This document shows positions 49,506 to 60,126 of a DNA stretch of 64,000 bases, piece after piece. Every line of letters begins with the position of its first letter. Within the stretch, counting starts at the first letter, position 1. The stretch comes from Caulochytrium protostelioides (taxonomy: Eukaryota; Chytridiomycota; Caulochytriomycetes; Caulochytriales; Caulochytriaceae): assembly GCA_003615045.1 (NCBI GenBank), contig ML014134.1, positions 109,316 through 173,315 of the forward strand. The letters are read 5' to 3'. The position numbers and the translations under genes were made by a program. The notes beneath the pieces were generated by a model, which worked only from the letters and a program-made list of their open reading frames with translations, did not search any database and had not been told where the DNA came from.

Positions 49506-52500
49506 ATGCCCGGCTCGCTGAAGCGGTCGCGGCCAGCGGACGCCGACGCCGACGCTCTACTCGGGCCGGCTACGGCGTCAACACGCTCGACGCGGCCCCG
49601 ACGGGGTCAAGCGCTAGCCGACGTCGGCGATCTCGAGATATCCGCCTCCGACCGCGAGTCCGATGCGACGTCCGCCGCCGGCGAGCCCGAGACTGAGACC
49701 GAAGCGGAGGCGCCGCACGCGCGATCGGAGTCTGTGGGCCATCGCCATCTCCTTGACGTGCACGACCCGACGTCGGTCGTCCGTCTCTGGGACACGCTCG
49801 GCCCACTCGCCTCATCGGAAGACGGTGCAGCCGCCGTGAAGGCTGAAACGCGCGCGGACGCTCCCGTGGCGCCCCCGGACACGGATGTGCCCCGGATCGC
49901 CGTGCTGGCTCAGCTGAACCGCCACTACTACCGCCACTTGCGGTCGGGCGTGCCTAAGGACGACGCAGTCGTCGCCGTGCACGGGCAGATTGCCGCCGCC
50001 GCCTGCGCACGGCTCCTGCATCCCCCGCCCCCGACGGCGCCCTCGGCGCCCCCACGCGCCGCCGCCGCTGCCTCCAACGACGCGTACTCTGTGGCTCTCG
50101 AGTCGCTGTTCCATCTGCTTGGACACTTGGAGCATGAAGCGGTCCGCGCCGTCGTCATGCCGCCGCTCGGTCTCGCCGCCTGGCACGGCCTCTCCCCGCG
50201 GCGCCGGGAGCATGCGCTGCAGCAGGCAGGCCCCGCCATCCGCCGCCGGTGGCGTCGGCAGCAGCGGAACGTGGACACGCTGGCCGCACGACTGCTGCCG
50301 CAGCTGCTGACCCACTGGGACCAGTGCGTGGCGCAGCTCTCGCTGGCCGTCACGGCCGCTGACCAGGCGACCGTGGCCCGCGCGGTTGGCCCCGTGGTCC
50401 TACTCCATGTGCGCCTGTGGGAGCGGCTGCTGGAGCAGCCGCCGACGCGGCGGTATACGCAGCTGCTCCTCGACGACCACCCGGTGCTGTTTCATTTGGA
50501 GGCGTGGCTCGTGGCACAGGATGTGGTCACGAGCGGCGCGACGGCGTGGTCGCAGCTCGCGACGCGGTTGCGCGGCCACCTGCGCCTGCTCCGGAGGCTG
50601 ATGCGCTATCCGATGGACCTGAGCACGGGCGACATGATCCCCGCGAGCAGCGCTGAAGCTGCGCTGGACCGCGCCGTCGAAGCCTTTCAAGCCTCGGTGC
50701 TGGCCCACCCCGATCTGCGCTACACGGCGCGCCACGTGGCCCTCGAACCCGTCGCTCATGTCACGCGACCCGGCTACCTCACCGCGCTGCTTCAGCCCCT
50801 CCCCACGCCGGTCCTTGCCGAGCTCGCCCGGCTGCTCTTTATTTCGGAGCATCTCATCGATCCTGTCCTCAGCACGGGAGATTCGCCCGCAAGCGATGAT
50901 GCTCATCCGAGCGGGAGCGATGAGTCGCGACGGGACCCGCAGCGGCATCTGCAGCGGGACCCGCAGCGGGACCGCGCGCTCCTGCTGGCAGCCATGCTAC
51001 ATCGCCTCACTCAGGCCCGTGCACCGAGCATCGGCGCGATTCGGCGCGCGAGTCTATTGCCCAGCGAGGCCACGCTGTTCCCGCCCGGTCCCTCCGCTCT
51101 CACCCGTCCTAAGCCGCACGACGCGCTCGAGGCCGATGCGGCGGCGCCCTGGACCATGAATGCCTTGCCCGAGATGTCGCTTCAGTTCCTGACGCTCAAC
51201 GACCTTCTGTGCCGTCAGTTCCATCTCTTTGAGCAGGAAAGCGCCGCCGCCCTGCGCGATCACATCCTCTCGGCCACCGCGCGGCTCCGCCCGGGACCCG
51301 GGTACCGGGGGCGTTACGGGGCCTCCGAGTCGGAGCCGGAGGCGGGGGCCGTGGACTTTGCCGGCTGGTCCCGCATGGCCACGCCGGTGAAGAGCTTCTA
51401 TATCCAGTCGGTCAAGCCGGCGACGCTTGCCGAGACCGATCCCGTCCCGGACGACGACGGGTCCGACGTCGAGCTTGTGGCGGCCTCCGAGAAGGCCGCG
51501 AAAGCCGCGGGGCCCCGTCTGCCGTCGGTTGCTGCCACGGCGGCCGCCCATCCGCACAAGCCGGCGCCGTCGACGGTGACGGCGATTCTGACGCTGCGCG
51601 CCGACCACGCCGTCGCCTGCGACCCCGCTGCTCCGGCGGCCCAAGCCGCGCAGACGGCGTGGCAGACCCTCCGGCCGCACGACGTGCTCTTTCTCGCCCG
51701 CGTCGAGCCGCCCCAGCCGGGCAGCGACCTGCCCGTGCACATCCCGCTCGTCCGCGGCGTCCACGTGGTCGCACGGCTCGACGAGCCGCAGGACGAGCGC
51801 TACCCGGCGCGGGGCCACCACGGCGACCCTCACCGGCGGGCGCCGCTGCCGGGCGTCGTGCGCTACCGCGTCCGTCTCGACCGCCACCAGTACGCGGCCG
51901 AGGCGAACCCGGACCTGTATCCGATGTCGCGCGATGCCGGGCCCGGCCCGTTCAACGCGGTCGTGCGCCGCCATCCGCAGGAGTCGCCGTTCAGCAGCGT
52001 CCTCGAAGCCCTGCGGGATGTGCTGGTGCGCGCGCAGCCTCCTGCCGTGTCCTCGGCCCTCGTGCCGGCCGGCCCGCACGACACGACGAGCGTCAGCGAC
52101 GTTTCGGCAGTCGCGGCCACGGGGATCTTGCCGCTGTGGCTGCTGCAGACCGTGCTTGGCCACGCCGTCGCCCACGACGTCGACACGGTCTACCGCCGCG
52201 CCGGCTGCGTCTACCGCTTCCGCGTGAATGCCCGACTCGTCGCGTCGTCCCGCGCGATGCTCGCGAAAGCGTATACATCGGGGCGTACGGATGGTGCGGA
52301 TGGTGCGGATGGTGATGCTGGCAGTGATACAGATGTCGATGACACGGCGGTTGACCGCCTTCCGCAGGACCAGGACGCGCACGCGTTCACAGTCACGTGG
52401 AGCGGCGAGAACCCCGTCCCGGAGATTACGGCGGAGCCTGCTCCGCCGGTGGAGGACGGGCTGCTGGCCGCGGCGCGGCGCGCCCTGCGCCTGCCGGCGC

Positions 52501-54860
52501 CACAGCGCCTGCCGGACCCGCCTTTCGCGTTTGCACCCGCCCAGGCCCGCGCCCTGACGCAAGCCTCGCGGCCGGGCGCCACGCTCATCATCGGCCCGCC
52601 GGGTACGGGCAAGACCGACGTCGCGGTTCAGCTCATCGGGCACCTCGCGACGCCGCTCCCGCCGCCTCTGTCCGCCGCCGGGGATGCCTCTGGTGCCCGT
52701 GCGGCGGCGACGCCGCAGGAGCGCATCCTCATCGTGACGCAAAGCCAGCAGGCCCTTGATCAGCTGTTCGAGAAGCTCGTGGCGCTCAAGACGCTGGATC
52801 CGCTGCAGCTGCTGCGCCTCGGCCCTGCCGGGCCGGCCGACGCCGAGCGGGACGCCGATCCCGGCGCGCGGGACGAGGCCGCCGCGTCGGCCGCGTACTC
52901 ATCGGCTGGCCGGGCCGCCGCGTTCCGCAGCGAGTGCCGCGCACGCCTCGACATCGTGGCCTACCTCGCGCAATGCATGGGGCTCGCCACCACGGGCCCG
53001 TGCGGTTGGTCCGCGTCGTGCCAGCAAGCCGACTACTTCTACCGCTTGCACGTGGTGCCCGCGTGGGCCCGGTTCTGTGACGGCCTAGCGCTGCTGGACC
53101 ACTCGCACGCGGGCGACTGGGCCGACGCCGTGTCGGCGGGGTTCCCGTTTGCCGCATTCTTTACGGGCATGGCCCAGACGCAGGGCGTCATGCTCCAGCC
53201 GGCCGAGCTGTTTGTCGGCGTCGCCGATCCGCGGGCCCTCGCCTTCGCCCTCTACGAGGTGCTCACGCGCTTCTTTGAGCGACTCGCGCGCTACCGTCCC
53301 TTCGAGATGCTCAGCTCCCCGCGCGAGCAGGCGCAGTACATTCTGACGCACGAGGCGCGCATCGTGGGTATGACCGCGACTCGCGCCGCTATTCAGCGCC
53401 GCGAGCTCGTAGCGCTGCCGGGATGGCACTACACGACGCTGGTGCTCGAGGAAGCCGCCCAGCTGACCGAGGTCGACAGCGTGCTTGCGCTCACGCTGCA
53501 GGCGCCGCCCTCGCGGCTGCAGCGCGTCGTGCTGCTCGGCGACCCTGACCAGCTGCCCCCCGTCGTCCACGACCACGCGCTCCAGCGCCACGCGGGCACG
53601 GGGCAGAGCTTGCTCGCGCGATGGCTGCGCCTTGGCGTCCCCGCCGTCCACCTCAACCGCCAGGGCCGCGCCCGCGCCACCCTCTGCCGCCTCTTTAGCT
53701 GGCGCTACCCGGGGCTCCGGACCCTGCGGCCCGCGACCCAGGGCGAGACGTCGCCGTCGGCCCTGACCGGCACCGCGGCTGATCTGGCCACGTGGCACGG
53801 CCGCGCCAACCCGGGTCTTGTGTTTGACTACCAGCTGATTGCCACCGACAAAGCACCGCGACTGCCTGATCCGACGCGGTCAGCCCGAGGGGCTCGTGGC
53901 CGTGACCGTGGTCGTGGTCGAGACCGTGGCCGGAACGCGGCGCATGGCCGTGAGGACGCGCGTACGGATGACTGGCAGTCCGAGTCCTGCCCGCTGCCGC
54001 ACTACTGGCAGAACTTGTACGAGGCCGAGTATACGGTCGCGCTGTACATGTATCTGCGCCTGATCGGGTACGCGGCCTCGCAGATCGCGCTGCTGACGCC
54101 GTACCGCGGGCAGGTTGATCTGCTGCGCGATGTGCTCAGCCGCCGCTGCGCGTGGCATCCCTTGTTCGGGCTGCCGGGCACGGTCGCCACGATCGACGCG
54201 TTCCAGGGCCGGCAGGCCGACCTTGTGCTGTGCACGCTCGTGCGCACGCGGCGGCTCGGCCACCTGCGCGACCTCGGCCGCTGGATCGTGACGCTGAGCC
54301 GTGCCCGCCTCGGGCTCTACCTGCTGGGCTCGCAGCGGCTGCTGGCGCAGTGGCCCGCCTGCGCCCCGACCCTCCGCCAGCTCGCGCAGCGGCCCACGGA
54401 GGCGCTCTACGTCGTGCCCGACGAGACGTACGCCGCCGCGAGCGGCGAGGCTGATGATCAGACGGCTGCCGCGCCCACGGCCCGGGCGATCGATGACTAT
54501 GCCGGGCTGGTCTGCGACGACGCGGTCGCCCCGGCGGCCGGCACGCCCCCCGCGCCGCACGAGCCCCGCTGGACTCTCGCCGGCCCGACGACGGGCGCCC
54601 GTGCCATCCGGTCGCTGCCCGAGCTGCAGCAGCTCGTGGCCGACATGGAACAGGCCCGTCTCGATGCCCATCGCGATGCAGCGGTGCCACCCGAGGCCGA
54701 GACGGCTGAGGCCGGGATGGGTGACCTGGCTGGCATGGCTGACGCCAAGTCGGCGGAGGACGCCGAGGCCACGCTGGTCGTCGCCACCAAGACCGAGAGG
54801 GTGACAGAGAACGGCACGGCGAAGGTCGCGGGCGGCGAGACGTCCATCCCGACGGCATGA
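49506..54860 (+). CDS. AQR: Spliceosomal RNA helicase AQR (aquarius/intron-binding protein, Cwf11)
   Basis: AQR is an SF1 helicase of the intron-binding complex that contacts the intron upstream of the branch site and couples splicing to snoRNP and EJC assembly. From the ATG at 49506 the protein has 1,784 residues, an ordinary spliceosomal size rather than that of other SF1 helicases. The N-terminal half is helical (ARM-like, with FHLLGHLEHEAVR and YPMDLSTGDMIP blocks). The helicase has GPPGTGKT (Gly about 1030), ERILIVTQSQQALDQLFEKL, an EEAAQ box (about 1314), LLGDPDQLPPVV, NRQGRARATLCRLFSWRYPGL, YEAEYTVALYMYLRLIGY, ATIDAFQGRQADLVLCTLVRT and VTLSRARLGLYLLG. All match aquarius. An Arg-Gly-Asp repeat (GRDRGRGRDRGR, about 53898-53935) sits in an expanded loop. 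No intron is needed. Confidence 0.95.
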   Translation: MPGSLKRSRPADADADALLGPATASTRSTRPRRGQALADVGDLEISASDRESDATSAAGEPETETEAEAPHARSESVGHRHLLDVHDPTSVVRLWDTLGPLASSEDGAAAVKAETRADAPVAPPDTDVPRIAVLAQLNRHYYRHLRSGVPKDDAVVAVHGQIAAAACARLLHPPPPTAPSAPPRAAAAASNDAYSVALESLFHLLGHLEHEAVRAVVMPPLGLAAWHGLSPRRREHALQQAGPAIRRRWRRQQRNVDTLAARLLPQLLTHWDQCVAQLSLAVTAADQATVARAVGPVVLLHVRLWERLLEQPPTRRYTQLLLDDHPVLFHLEAWLVAQDVVTSGATAWSQLATRLRGHLRLLRRLMRYPMDLSTGDMIPASSAEAALDRAVEAFQASVLAHPDLRYTARHVALEPVAHVTRPGYLTALLQPLPTPVLAELARLLFISEHLIDPVLSTGDSPASDDAHPSGSDESRRDPQRHLQRDPQRDRALLLAAMLHRLTQARAPSIGAIRRASLLPSEATLFPPGPSALTRPKPHDALEADAAAPWTMNALPEMSLQFLTLNDLLCRQFHLFEQESAAALRDHILSATARLRPGPGYRGRYGASESEPEAGAVDFAGWSRMATPVKSFYIQSVKPATLAETDPVPDDDGSDVELVAASEKAAKAAGPRLPSVAATAAAHPHKPAPSTVTAILTLRADHAVACDPAAPAAQAAQTAWQTLRPHDVLFLARVEPPQPGSDLPVHIPLVRGVHVVARLDEPQDERYPARGHHGDPHRRAPLPGVVRYRVRLDRHQYAAEANPDLYPMSRDAGPGPFNAVVRRHPQESPFSSVLEALRDVLVRAQPPAVSSALVPAGPHDTTSVSDVSAVAATGILPLWLLQTVLGHAVAHDVDTVYRRAGCVYRFRVNARLVASSRAMLAKAYTSGRTDGADGADGDAGSDTDVDDTAVDRLPQDQDAHAFTVTWSGENPVPEITAEPAPPVEDGLLAAARRALRLPAPQRLPDPPFAFAPAQARALTQASRPGATLIIGPPGTGKTDVAVQLIGHLATPLPPPLSAAGDASGARAAATPQERILIVTQSQQALDQLFEKLVALKTLDPLQLLRLGPAGPADAERDADPGARDEAAASAAYSSAGRAAAFRSECRARLDIVAYLAQCMGLATTGPCGWSASCQQADYFYRLHVVPAWARFCDGLALLDHSHAGDWADAVSAGFPFAAFFTGMAQTQGVMLQPAELFVGVADPRALAFALYEVLTRFFERLARYRPFEMLSSPREQAQYILTHEARIVGMTATRAAIQRRELVALPGWHYTTLVLEEAAQLTEVDSVLALTLQAPPSRLQRVVLLGDPDQLPPVVHDHALQRHAGTGQSLLARWLRLGVPAVHLNRQGRARATLCRLFSWRYPGLRTLRPATQGETSPSALTGTAADLATWHGRANPGLVFDYQLIATDKAPRLPDPTRSARGARGRDRGRGRDRGRNAAHGREDARTDDWQSESCPLPHYWQNLYEAEYTVALYMYLRLIGYAASQIALLTPYRGQVDLLRDVLSRRCAWHPLFGLPGTVATIDAFQGRQADLVLCTLVRTRRLGHLRDLGRWIVTLSRARLGLYLLGSQRLLAQWPACAPTLRQLAQRPTEALYVVPDETYAAASGEADDQTAAAPTARAIDDYAGLVCDDAVAPAAGTPPAPHEPRWTLAGPTTGARAIRSLPELQQLVADMEQARLDAHRDAAVPPEAETAEAGMGDLAGMADAKSAEDAEATLVVATKTERVTENGTAKVAGGETSIPTA

Positions 54861-55604
54861 CCCGGCTTGACGGGGCGAGCGGACGCGGGCAGGCGGGTGT
54901 TCCCCCGCGCGGTAGGTTTTCTCTCGGCCCGTGTCGCCGCGCCGACCTGCGCCTTCTCTGCCCTTCTGGGCCCCTTCTGGACACAGGGCCGCCTTCCCGG
55001 CCACGTGGCGGTTGAAGGCTGCTGAAGGCCAAGACGCTGTAGTTCTGTCATGCTTCTGACTCGAAGCGAAGCGGCCCGGGCTCGGATGTGCTATGTTCTG
55101 TCTGGTTTTCTCTCGGCCACGTGGTGGAGGGCGTGGAGGCGCCCAGCCAAACCGGGGTTCCATGGCAGTCCAGAGCGACAGGATGTGCGATGGCACACAC
55201 GGGGGGCGATGAGACGCGCAATGCAGGGCCGATGCCGACCTCTGGCCGTCGGGCTATATCCAGGTATGTCGCCGTGATGTGGCATGATCCGGCCACTCGG
55301 ACGCATGGCTTCGTCCTCAGACTGAAATGATCGTGCGCATGCGTGTTCATGTCATTCTTCTGATCACCCGAGGTCCATTCATACTTCGCCCGTCCATCCG
55401 CCGCGCTTATTCTGGATTGGTCTGCTTCCATTTTCCGAAGTTCTCTGTTCCCTGTAGTCGATCTTTATTGTCTCTAAAGGCCCGCTGCCATTGCCGATCC
55501 TTGCGTGGTGACCGCAGCGCCCTGCGCCACAATTAGTCCGCGTTCCTTTTTCACCTATCCCACGGGCTGCGCCACGCTAAGCGCTGCTCGCGCAGGCGGC
55601 CCCG
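54861..55604. other. Intergenic region, no gene seen
   Basis: This is 744 bases between two genes on the same strand. CACGTG cores lie at 55002-55007 and 55118-55123, both as GGCCACGTGG. The part 55320-55560 is less GC-rich. It should hold the permease promoter. Confidence 0.45.
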
Positions 55605-57197
55605 ATGGCCGACGACGAGACGAAACGGCCCATCGTGGCAGTCGTCGCGGTATCGCCGCAAAAATCGAGCCACTCCAAAGCCGACTCCAAAGCCGACTCC
55701 GGGCTCCATGCCGGCGGTGACTACGAGGACCGTCGCCTCTCCAGTGACACGTGGAAGGACAAAGAGCGTCTCGACGGCCATGGACTCGACGATGACGCTG
55801 CCTCGGTGCTGCCCGTCGGCACGATGGGCTGGTTCTCGGGCATGTGCATGTGCGTTGGCCTCATGATCGGCAGCGGCATCTTCTCCACCCCCGGCAAGGT
55901 GCTCAGGGACGTCGGCGCTCCGGGCACCGCGATGCTGCTGTGGGCCCTCGGCGGTCTCGTCTCGCTGGTCGGCACCTTTGCGTATATGGAGCTCGGGTGC
56001 GCGATCCCCAAATCGGGCGGCGAGCAGGCCTATCTGGATGAGGCCTTCCGTCGCCCGCGCGCGCTCGTGGCGTTCCTCTTCTGCTGGTGCATGATTATCT
56101 GCATGCGGCCCGGGTCGGCGGCTGCCGACTCGATCATCTTTGGCGAATTCCTGCTGCACGCCGGCACCGCGCACCCGTCGCCGTGGGCCGCGCGCGGCCT
56201 CGGCATTCTGTGCATCACGTCGATCACGCTGCTCAACGTCCTCAGCGTCAAGTGGGCCGTCCGCATCCACGACGGCCTGACGGTCGTCAAGCTGGTCGTG
56301 CTCACGCTGATTGCCGTCACGGGCATGATCGTCGGCGCCGGCTGGACGCGTATCGAGCCGTCGCACAACTTCCGCAACGCGTGGGCTGGCACGAGCAGCA
56401 ACGCGGGCGACTACGCGCAAGCCATGTTCCGTATCTTCTGGTGCTATGACGGCTGGAACAACCTCAACTACGCGGTCGGCGAGCTCCGCAACCCGACCAA
56501 GAACCTGCCCAAGGCCGCCGGGCTCGGCGTCTCGATCGTCACCACGCTCTACGTGCTCGCGAACCTGTCCTACTTCCTCGTCGTGCCCACCTCGGAGATG
56601 CTCGGCAGCGGCAACCTCGTCGCGTCCGTCTTTTTCGACCGCGTCTTTGGGCCCACGATGGGCTCCAAGGTGCTGCCCATCTTCATCGCGTTCTCCGGCT
56701 ACGGCGCGGTCTGCGCGATGGTCTTCTCCTCGTCGCGCGTGATCGTCGCCGCGTCGCAGGCCAACATCCTCCCGATGTCCAACTACTTCAAGGAAGTCCA
56801 CCCGCGGCTGCACACGCCGATCCGCGCGCTGTGCTTCAACTGGGCCATCACGATGGTGCTTATGCTCGCGCCGCCGCCGGGCGCCGCCTTCGACTTCCTC
56901 ATCAGCATGGTCGGCTTCCCAACGTGGTTCTTCTACGGCGTCTCCATCGTCGGGCTCATTCTGATGCGCTGGACTCGGCCGGAGCTCCACCGCCCGATCA
57001 AGATCTTCATCCCCGCCGCCGTGTTCTTTATCGCCATCTCGGTGTTTCTCACCATCTTCCCGTTCGTGCCCACCGAGGCCGAGTACCCGTACTGGGCACC
57101 CCCGGTGCTTGGCACCGTCTTTATCCTCACGGGTATCCCGCTCTGGTGGTTCTTTGTCCGCGGCAACGATGTCACGATGGACTTTGACTTGCACTGA
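55605..57197 (+). CDS. Amino-acid permease, LAT/MUP1 type (APC superfamily)
   Basis: This 530-residue plasma-membrane transporter has a polar N-terminal tail of about 75 residues and about 12 membrane segments. TM1 carries the APC substrate-binding GSGIF (GLMIGSGIFSTPG). Further diagnostic blocks are ELGCAIPKSGGEQAYL, FWCYDGWNNLNYAVGELRNPTKNLP, SSRVIVAASQANILP and ALCFNWAITMVL, the pattern of L-type/b(0,+) exchangers and of yeast MUP1 methionine permease. The substrate cannot be read from sequence. The start at 55605 gives MADDETKRP; KADSKADS repeats follow. It lies downstream of AQR and convergent with the pseudokinase gene. Confidence 0.85.
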   Translation: MADDETKRPIVAVVAVSPQKSSHSKADSKADSGLHAGGDYEDRRLSSDTWKDKERLDGHGLDDDAASVLPVGTMGWFSGMCMCVGLMIGSGIFSTPGKVLRDVGAPGTAMLLWALGGLVSLVGTFAYMELGCAIPKSGGEQAYLDEAFRRPRALVAFLFCWCMIICMRPGSAAADSIIFGEFLLHAGTAHPSPWAARGLGILCITSITLLNVLSVKWAVRIHDGLTVVKLVVLTLIAVTGMIVGAGWTRIEPSHNFRNAWAGTSSNAGDYAQAMFRIFWCYDGWNNLNYAVGELRNPTKNLPKAAGLGVSIVTTLYVLANLSYFLVVPTSEMLGSGNLVASVFFDRVFGPTMGSKVLPIFIAFSGYGAVCAMVFSSSRVIVAASQANILPMSNYFKEVHPRLHTPIRALCFNWAITMVLMLAPPPGAAFDFLISMVGFPTWFFYGVSIVGLILMRWTRPELHRPIKIFIPAAVFFIAISVFLTIFPFVPTEAEYPYWAPPVLGTVFILTGIPLWWFFVRGNDVTMDFDLH

Positions 57198-57521
57198 TCG
57201 CTCCGTTGACTGGCACGAATCACAGCCAGGGGTGGCGCTTCACCGGCACCTTCGCCGCCCCTTTGTCGTGCCTCTCCCTCGTTTCCTTTCGCCTCGACCA
57301 CTCTCCCCCTCTCCGCTCGTCGCTCGCTCGCCATCGATGCGACGCCACCCTTTCTGCGGGCACGTGCGTCCTCCCCGGACCCCCAGGCGCAATCACGCAT
57401 CCCCGCCCCGACGCCAGGCAACCCCCAACACCCCCCACGGATCCTCGATGCACTTCTATCTCTATGACCATATCACTTGATGGGCCCGTACCGAGCGCGG
57501 CCCCCCGGCCGCGGAGGATGC
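57198..57521. other. Convergent intergenic region, no gene seen
   Basis: This is 324 bases between the permease and pseudokinase stops. It is pyrimidine-rich on the plus strand (57255-57330) and has a CACGTG core near 57361. No gene was seen. Confidence 0.45.
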
Positions 57522-59252
57522 TTACACGCAGGCCGGCGGCTTGACCCGCAGCGTGGGGATCCCGCTGGACCCGGACCAGGCCGTCCGGGTCGGCGATGCG
57601 GACGCCGAGGCCGACCCGCGACGCCGCACGGCCGGCCAAGCCGGACCCGCCGCCGCCGCCGCCGCCGCCTGGCGGACGGGCGAGGCGCCCGCGGACCGCG
57701 ATCCGGCCGAGGCCGCGCGGGCCGGCCCGCTGCCGGCGACCGCCCCGCCGCGCCCCGCCGCGTACAGGCTCGGCGCGAACGGCGCGCGCGCGTAGGTGGT
57801 CCGAGGGAGCGGGATGCGGGACGGCGATGCGGCGGGCGGCGGCATCGGCATCGGCATCGGCGGCGCCGGCGGGGACGCGGCGCGCCCTTTCGTGGGCGCG
57901 TGAGGGGTCGCGTCGTCGTCGTCGTCGTCGTCGTCGAACGCCGAGACGTCGACGAGGGTCTCCTGCGACGAGAACGTGGACGCCTGCGCGGTGAGGGCCG
58001 CGCGGGGCGCTTCGAGGGGCGGCCGCGCCGCGGCGGCCGCGAGCGACGCGAGGGCCCGGAGGCCGGCCGCGATCGGCGGGGGCGCCGGGCACGGCAGGGC
58101 GCCGTAGAGCGTGGTCTGGATGCGCTGGGCGAGGGCATACGTTTGGGCGGCCGACCACTGCGGATGGAACTGCATCTGCCGTGCGAACGCCGCATCGAAA
58201 CGGCGCGGCGCGGGATCGCTTTCGGGCGTCGCTGCGTTTCCCATCCTCGCATCCGCCGGCACGACGGCGGTCAGCCGACGGCGCGTCGACGGCGCATGCC
58301 GCTGGATCCAGGGATGTGCCAGGACGGCTTCCAGCGAGAGGCGCTCGGCGGGATCGCGCTTCAGCAAGCCGCGGACGAGCGACTGGAAGAGGGGACACGT
58401 GGCCGCGGGCGCGGCCGCCGCGGCCACGCGGAACACGACCGTCGCCGACTCGATGAGCGCGCGCGTCGTGGCGTCGTCGTCGATCTCGCGGCCCGCGGCG
58501 GCGGCGGCGACCTCCCACGGGTCGAGGCCGCACACCGCCTCGTAGAGCACCACGCCGAGGCTCCAGCAGTCGGCGGCATACGGGTCGCCGGGCACGCGCC
58601 AGGCGGCGGCCTCGCCCGCCGCCGCCGGCGCGGGGTCCGTGAGCGCGAGGCGCTCAGGCGCCGTATACAGCATGTCGTCGGCGTCGTCGGCGTCGGCGTC
58701 GGCGTCGTCCTCGGCGTCGTCCTCGGCGTCCGCGTCCGCGTCGATGGCGGCCATCGGACGCACGAAGCACGGCGACGCCGGGTCGACCCACTCGATGCGG
58801 CGCCAACCGGTGAGGGTCACGGAGCCGCCGACGCCGACGCCGCCGACGCCCGCGTCCAGCAGCACATGGTCCGGCCGCACGGCGCCGTGCGCGAGATGGT
58901 TCGCATGAAGATACTGCAGCGCGCGCGCCGTCCCGGCGACGACGGCGGCCGCCACCGCGGGCCGCAGCCCCGCGCCCGTCTCGGCCAGCAGACGCGCCAG
59001 ATCGGGGCCCGGCGCCGGCGCCGGCGCCGGCGTCGCGGGCGACACGACGTACGCCCGGCGATACGGCGGGTGCACGGCGAGCTGCGCCACGGCCGGCAGG
59101 GCCGCGTGGCGCAGCAGCACCTCGGCCGCGAGGCCGATCACGGCGGCCCGCGTCGCGCCGTGGGCCGCCGTGAGCACCGTGTGGCCCGTGGCCGCGTCGA
59201 CCGCGACCGTCGACGGCAGCCGCACCGACCGGACCAGGCACCGCGGCGGGGA

Positions 59253-59299
<47 letters not shown>

Positions 59300-59471
59300 A
59301 CGGCGCGTCCGCGCCACCAACGACCATGCGGTGGCGGCCGGGCGCGATGGCGCGGCCGTAGCGCCGGCGTTTGGCCGCCATGAAGCGTGCGGAGACCGTC
59401 TGGAACGGCAAGGGCACGTGGCACACGGCGCCGGCGGCCGCCGGCGGCGCGGCGGCCATGTCCATCGCCAT
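57522..59471 (-). CDS. Protein kinase-fold protein, catalytically degenerate (pseudokinase)
   Basis: From the ATG at 59471 the protein has 649 residues. The C-lobe is clearly kinase-like: LQYLHANHLAHGAVRPDHVLLDAG (catalytic loop, about 187-208), YTAPERLAL (APE), ADCWSLGVVLYEAVCGLDPWE (helix F) and LLKRDPAERLSLEAVLAHPWIQ. Yet the HRD Asp is Ala (HGA, about 195-197), the loop Lys and Asn are Arg and His, DFG is replaced by a TGW-like sequence, and neither a glycine loop nor a VAIK lysine is visible. It should not transfer phosphate. Poly-(Asp-Ala) runs interrupt the domain (GTCGGC repeats at 58678-58745 and 59250-59300). The C-terminal 220 residues are Ala/Pro/Ser-rich. The frame is open to 60104, but that part does not look coding. 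Confidence 0.75.
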
Positions 59472-60126
59472 GGCAAGAAGCTTCTGCGAGTACACACCGT
59501 CGCTGCGGTTCAGGGAGGTCGGAGCCGCCACCGGAGGCGCGTCCGTGTGCCGCTCACCGCGAGCGAGGGCGACGGAGCGGAGGCAATCCGGTACAAGGAA
59601 TGGGGGGGTATCCAAGGAGAGGGGATCCAGTGATCGGAAAATTGAAGGGCCATTCAAATGACAAAAAAATGCAATGCAGACGGCGGCTCGATCACTGTGA
59701 TCAACATCGCCCCTCCTCATCGGGGCCAGCACATGAGCAGTTGACGCCTTGACTTGATTCTGGCCGCCTCGGGTGGGATCCAGGGTCGGCCGCACGATCG
59801 CATCTAGCGGACCATATGATGCAGAGACGGGCCGCACCTCGCCGTCGTCGACGCATCGCCGCCGGCCGCTGCCGGGCGGCCCCCCCGCCCCGGGCTTTCT
59901 AACTCCGACGCGCTCGCGAGAACGCCGCCGCGCCCGCCGTCGACCGCCCAGTCGACCATCAACCACCGGCGTGTGAGGGCGTGCGGACCAGCGGATGTGT
60001 GGATCGCACGCGCCCACGTGCTCGTCCGCCCGCCCGTGCGCCACCCGCCGTAGGTCCGGCGTCTCGCCCTGTCCGCCGCGTCCCGCCCCTGCGCCGCCCG
60101 GCATGATGCTTTAATGATACGGGCGT
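59472..60126. other. Intergenic region / possible 5' extension of the pseudokinase gene
   Basis: This is 655 bases before the hydrolase stop. The pseudokinase frame stays open to 60104, but its translation has no domain and weak coding composition; I treat it as 5' UTR or promoter. A CACGTG core lies near 60015. Confidence 0.4.

Noticed and set aside
51054-52742. A 562-codon frame opposite AQR, and a 700-codon frame opposite CC2D1 (40363-42465)
   Set aside because: Both are antisense to recognised genes and have no domain.
55551-57194. A 547-codon open frame opposite the amino-acid permease
   Set aside because: The plus strand encodes clear membrane segments and APC motifs; the minus frame is charged low-complexity.
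57477-59633. A 718-codon open frame opposite the pseudokinase gene
   Set aside because: The minus strand has the kinase-fold motifs; the plus frame is Arg/Gly-rich with no recognisable feature.
59472-60104. A 211-residue N-terminal extension of the pseudokinase
   Set aside because: The frame is open but its translation has no domain and includes intergenic-like AT-richer sequence; the ATG at 59471 is preferred, though transcripts could overturn this.
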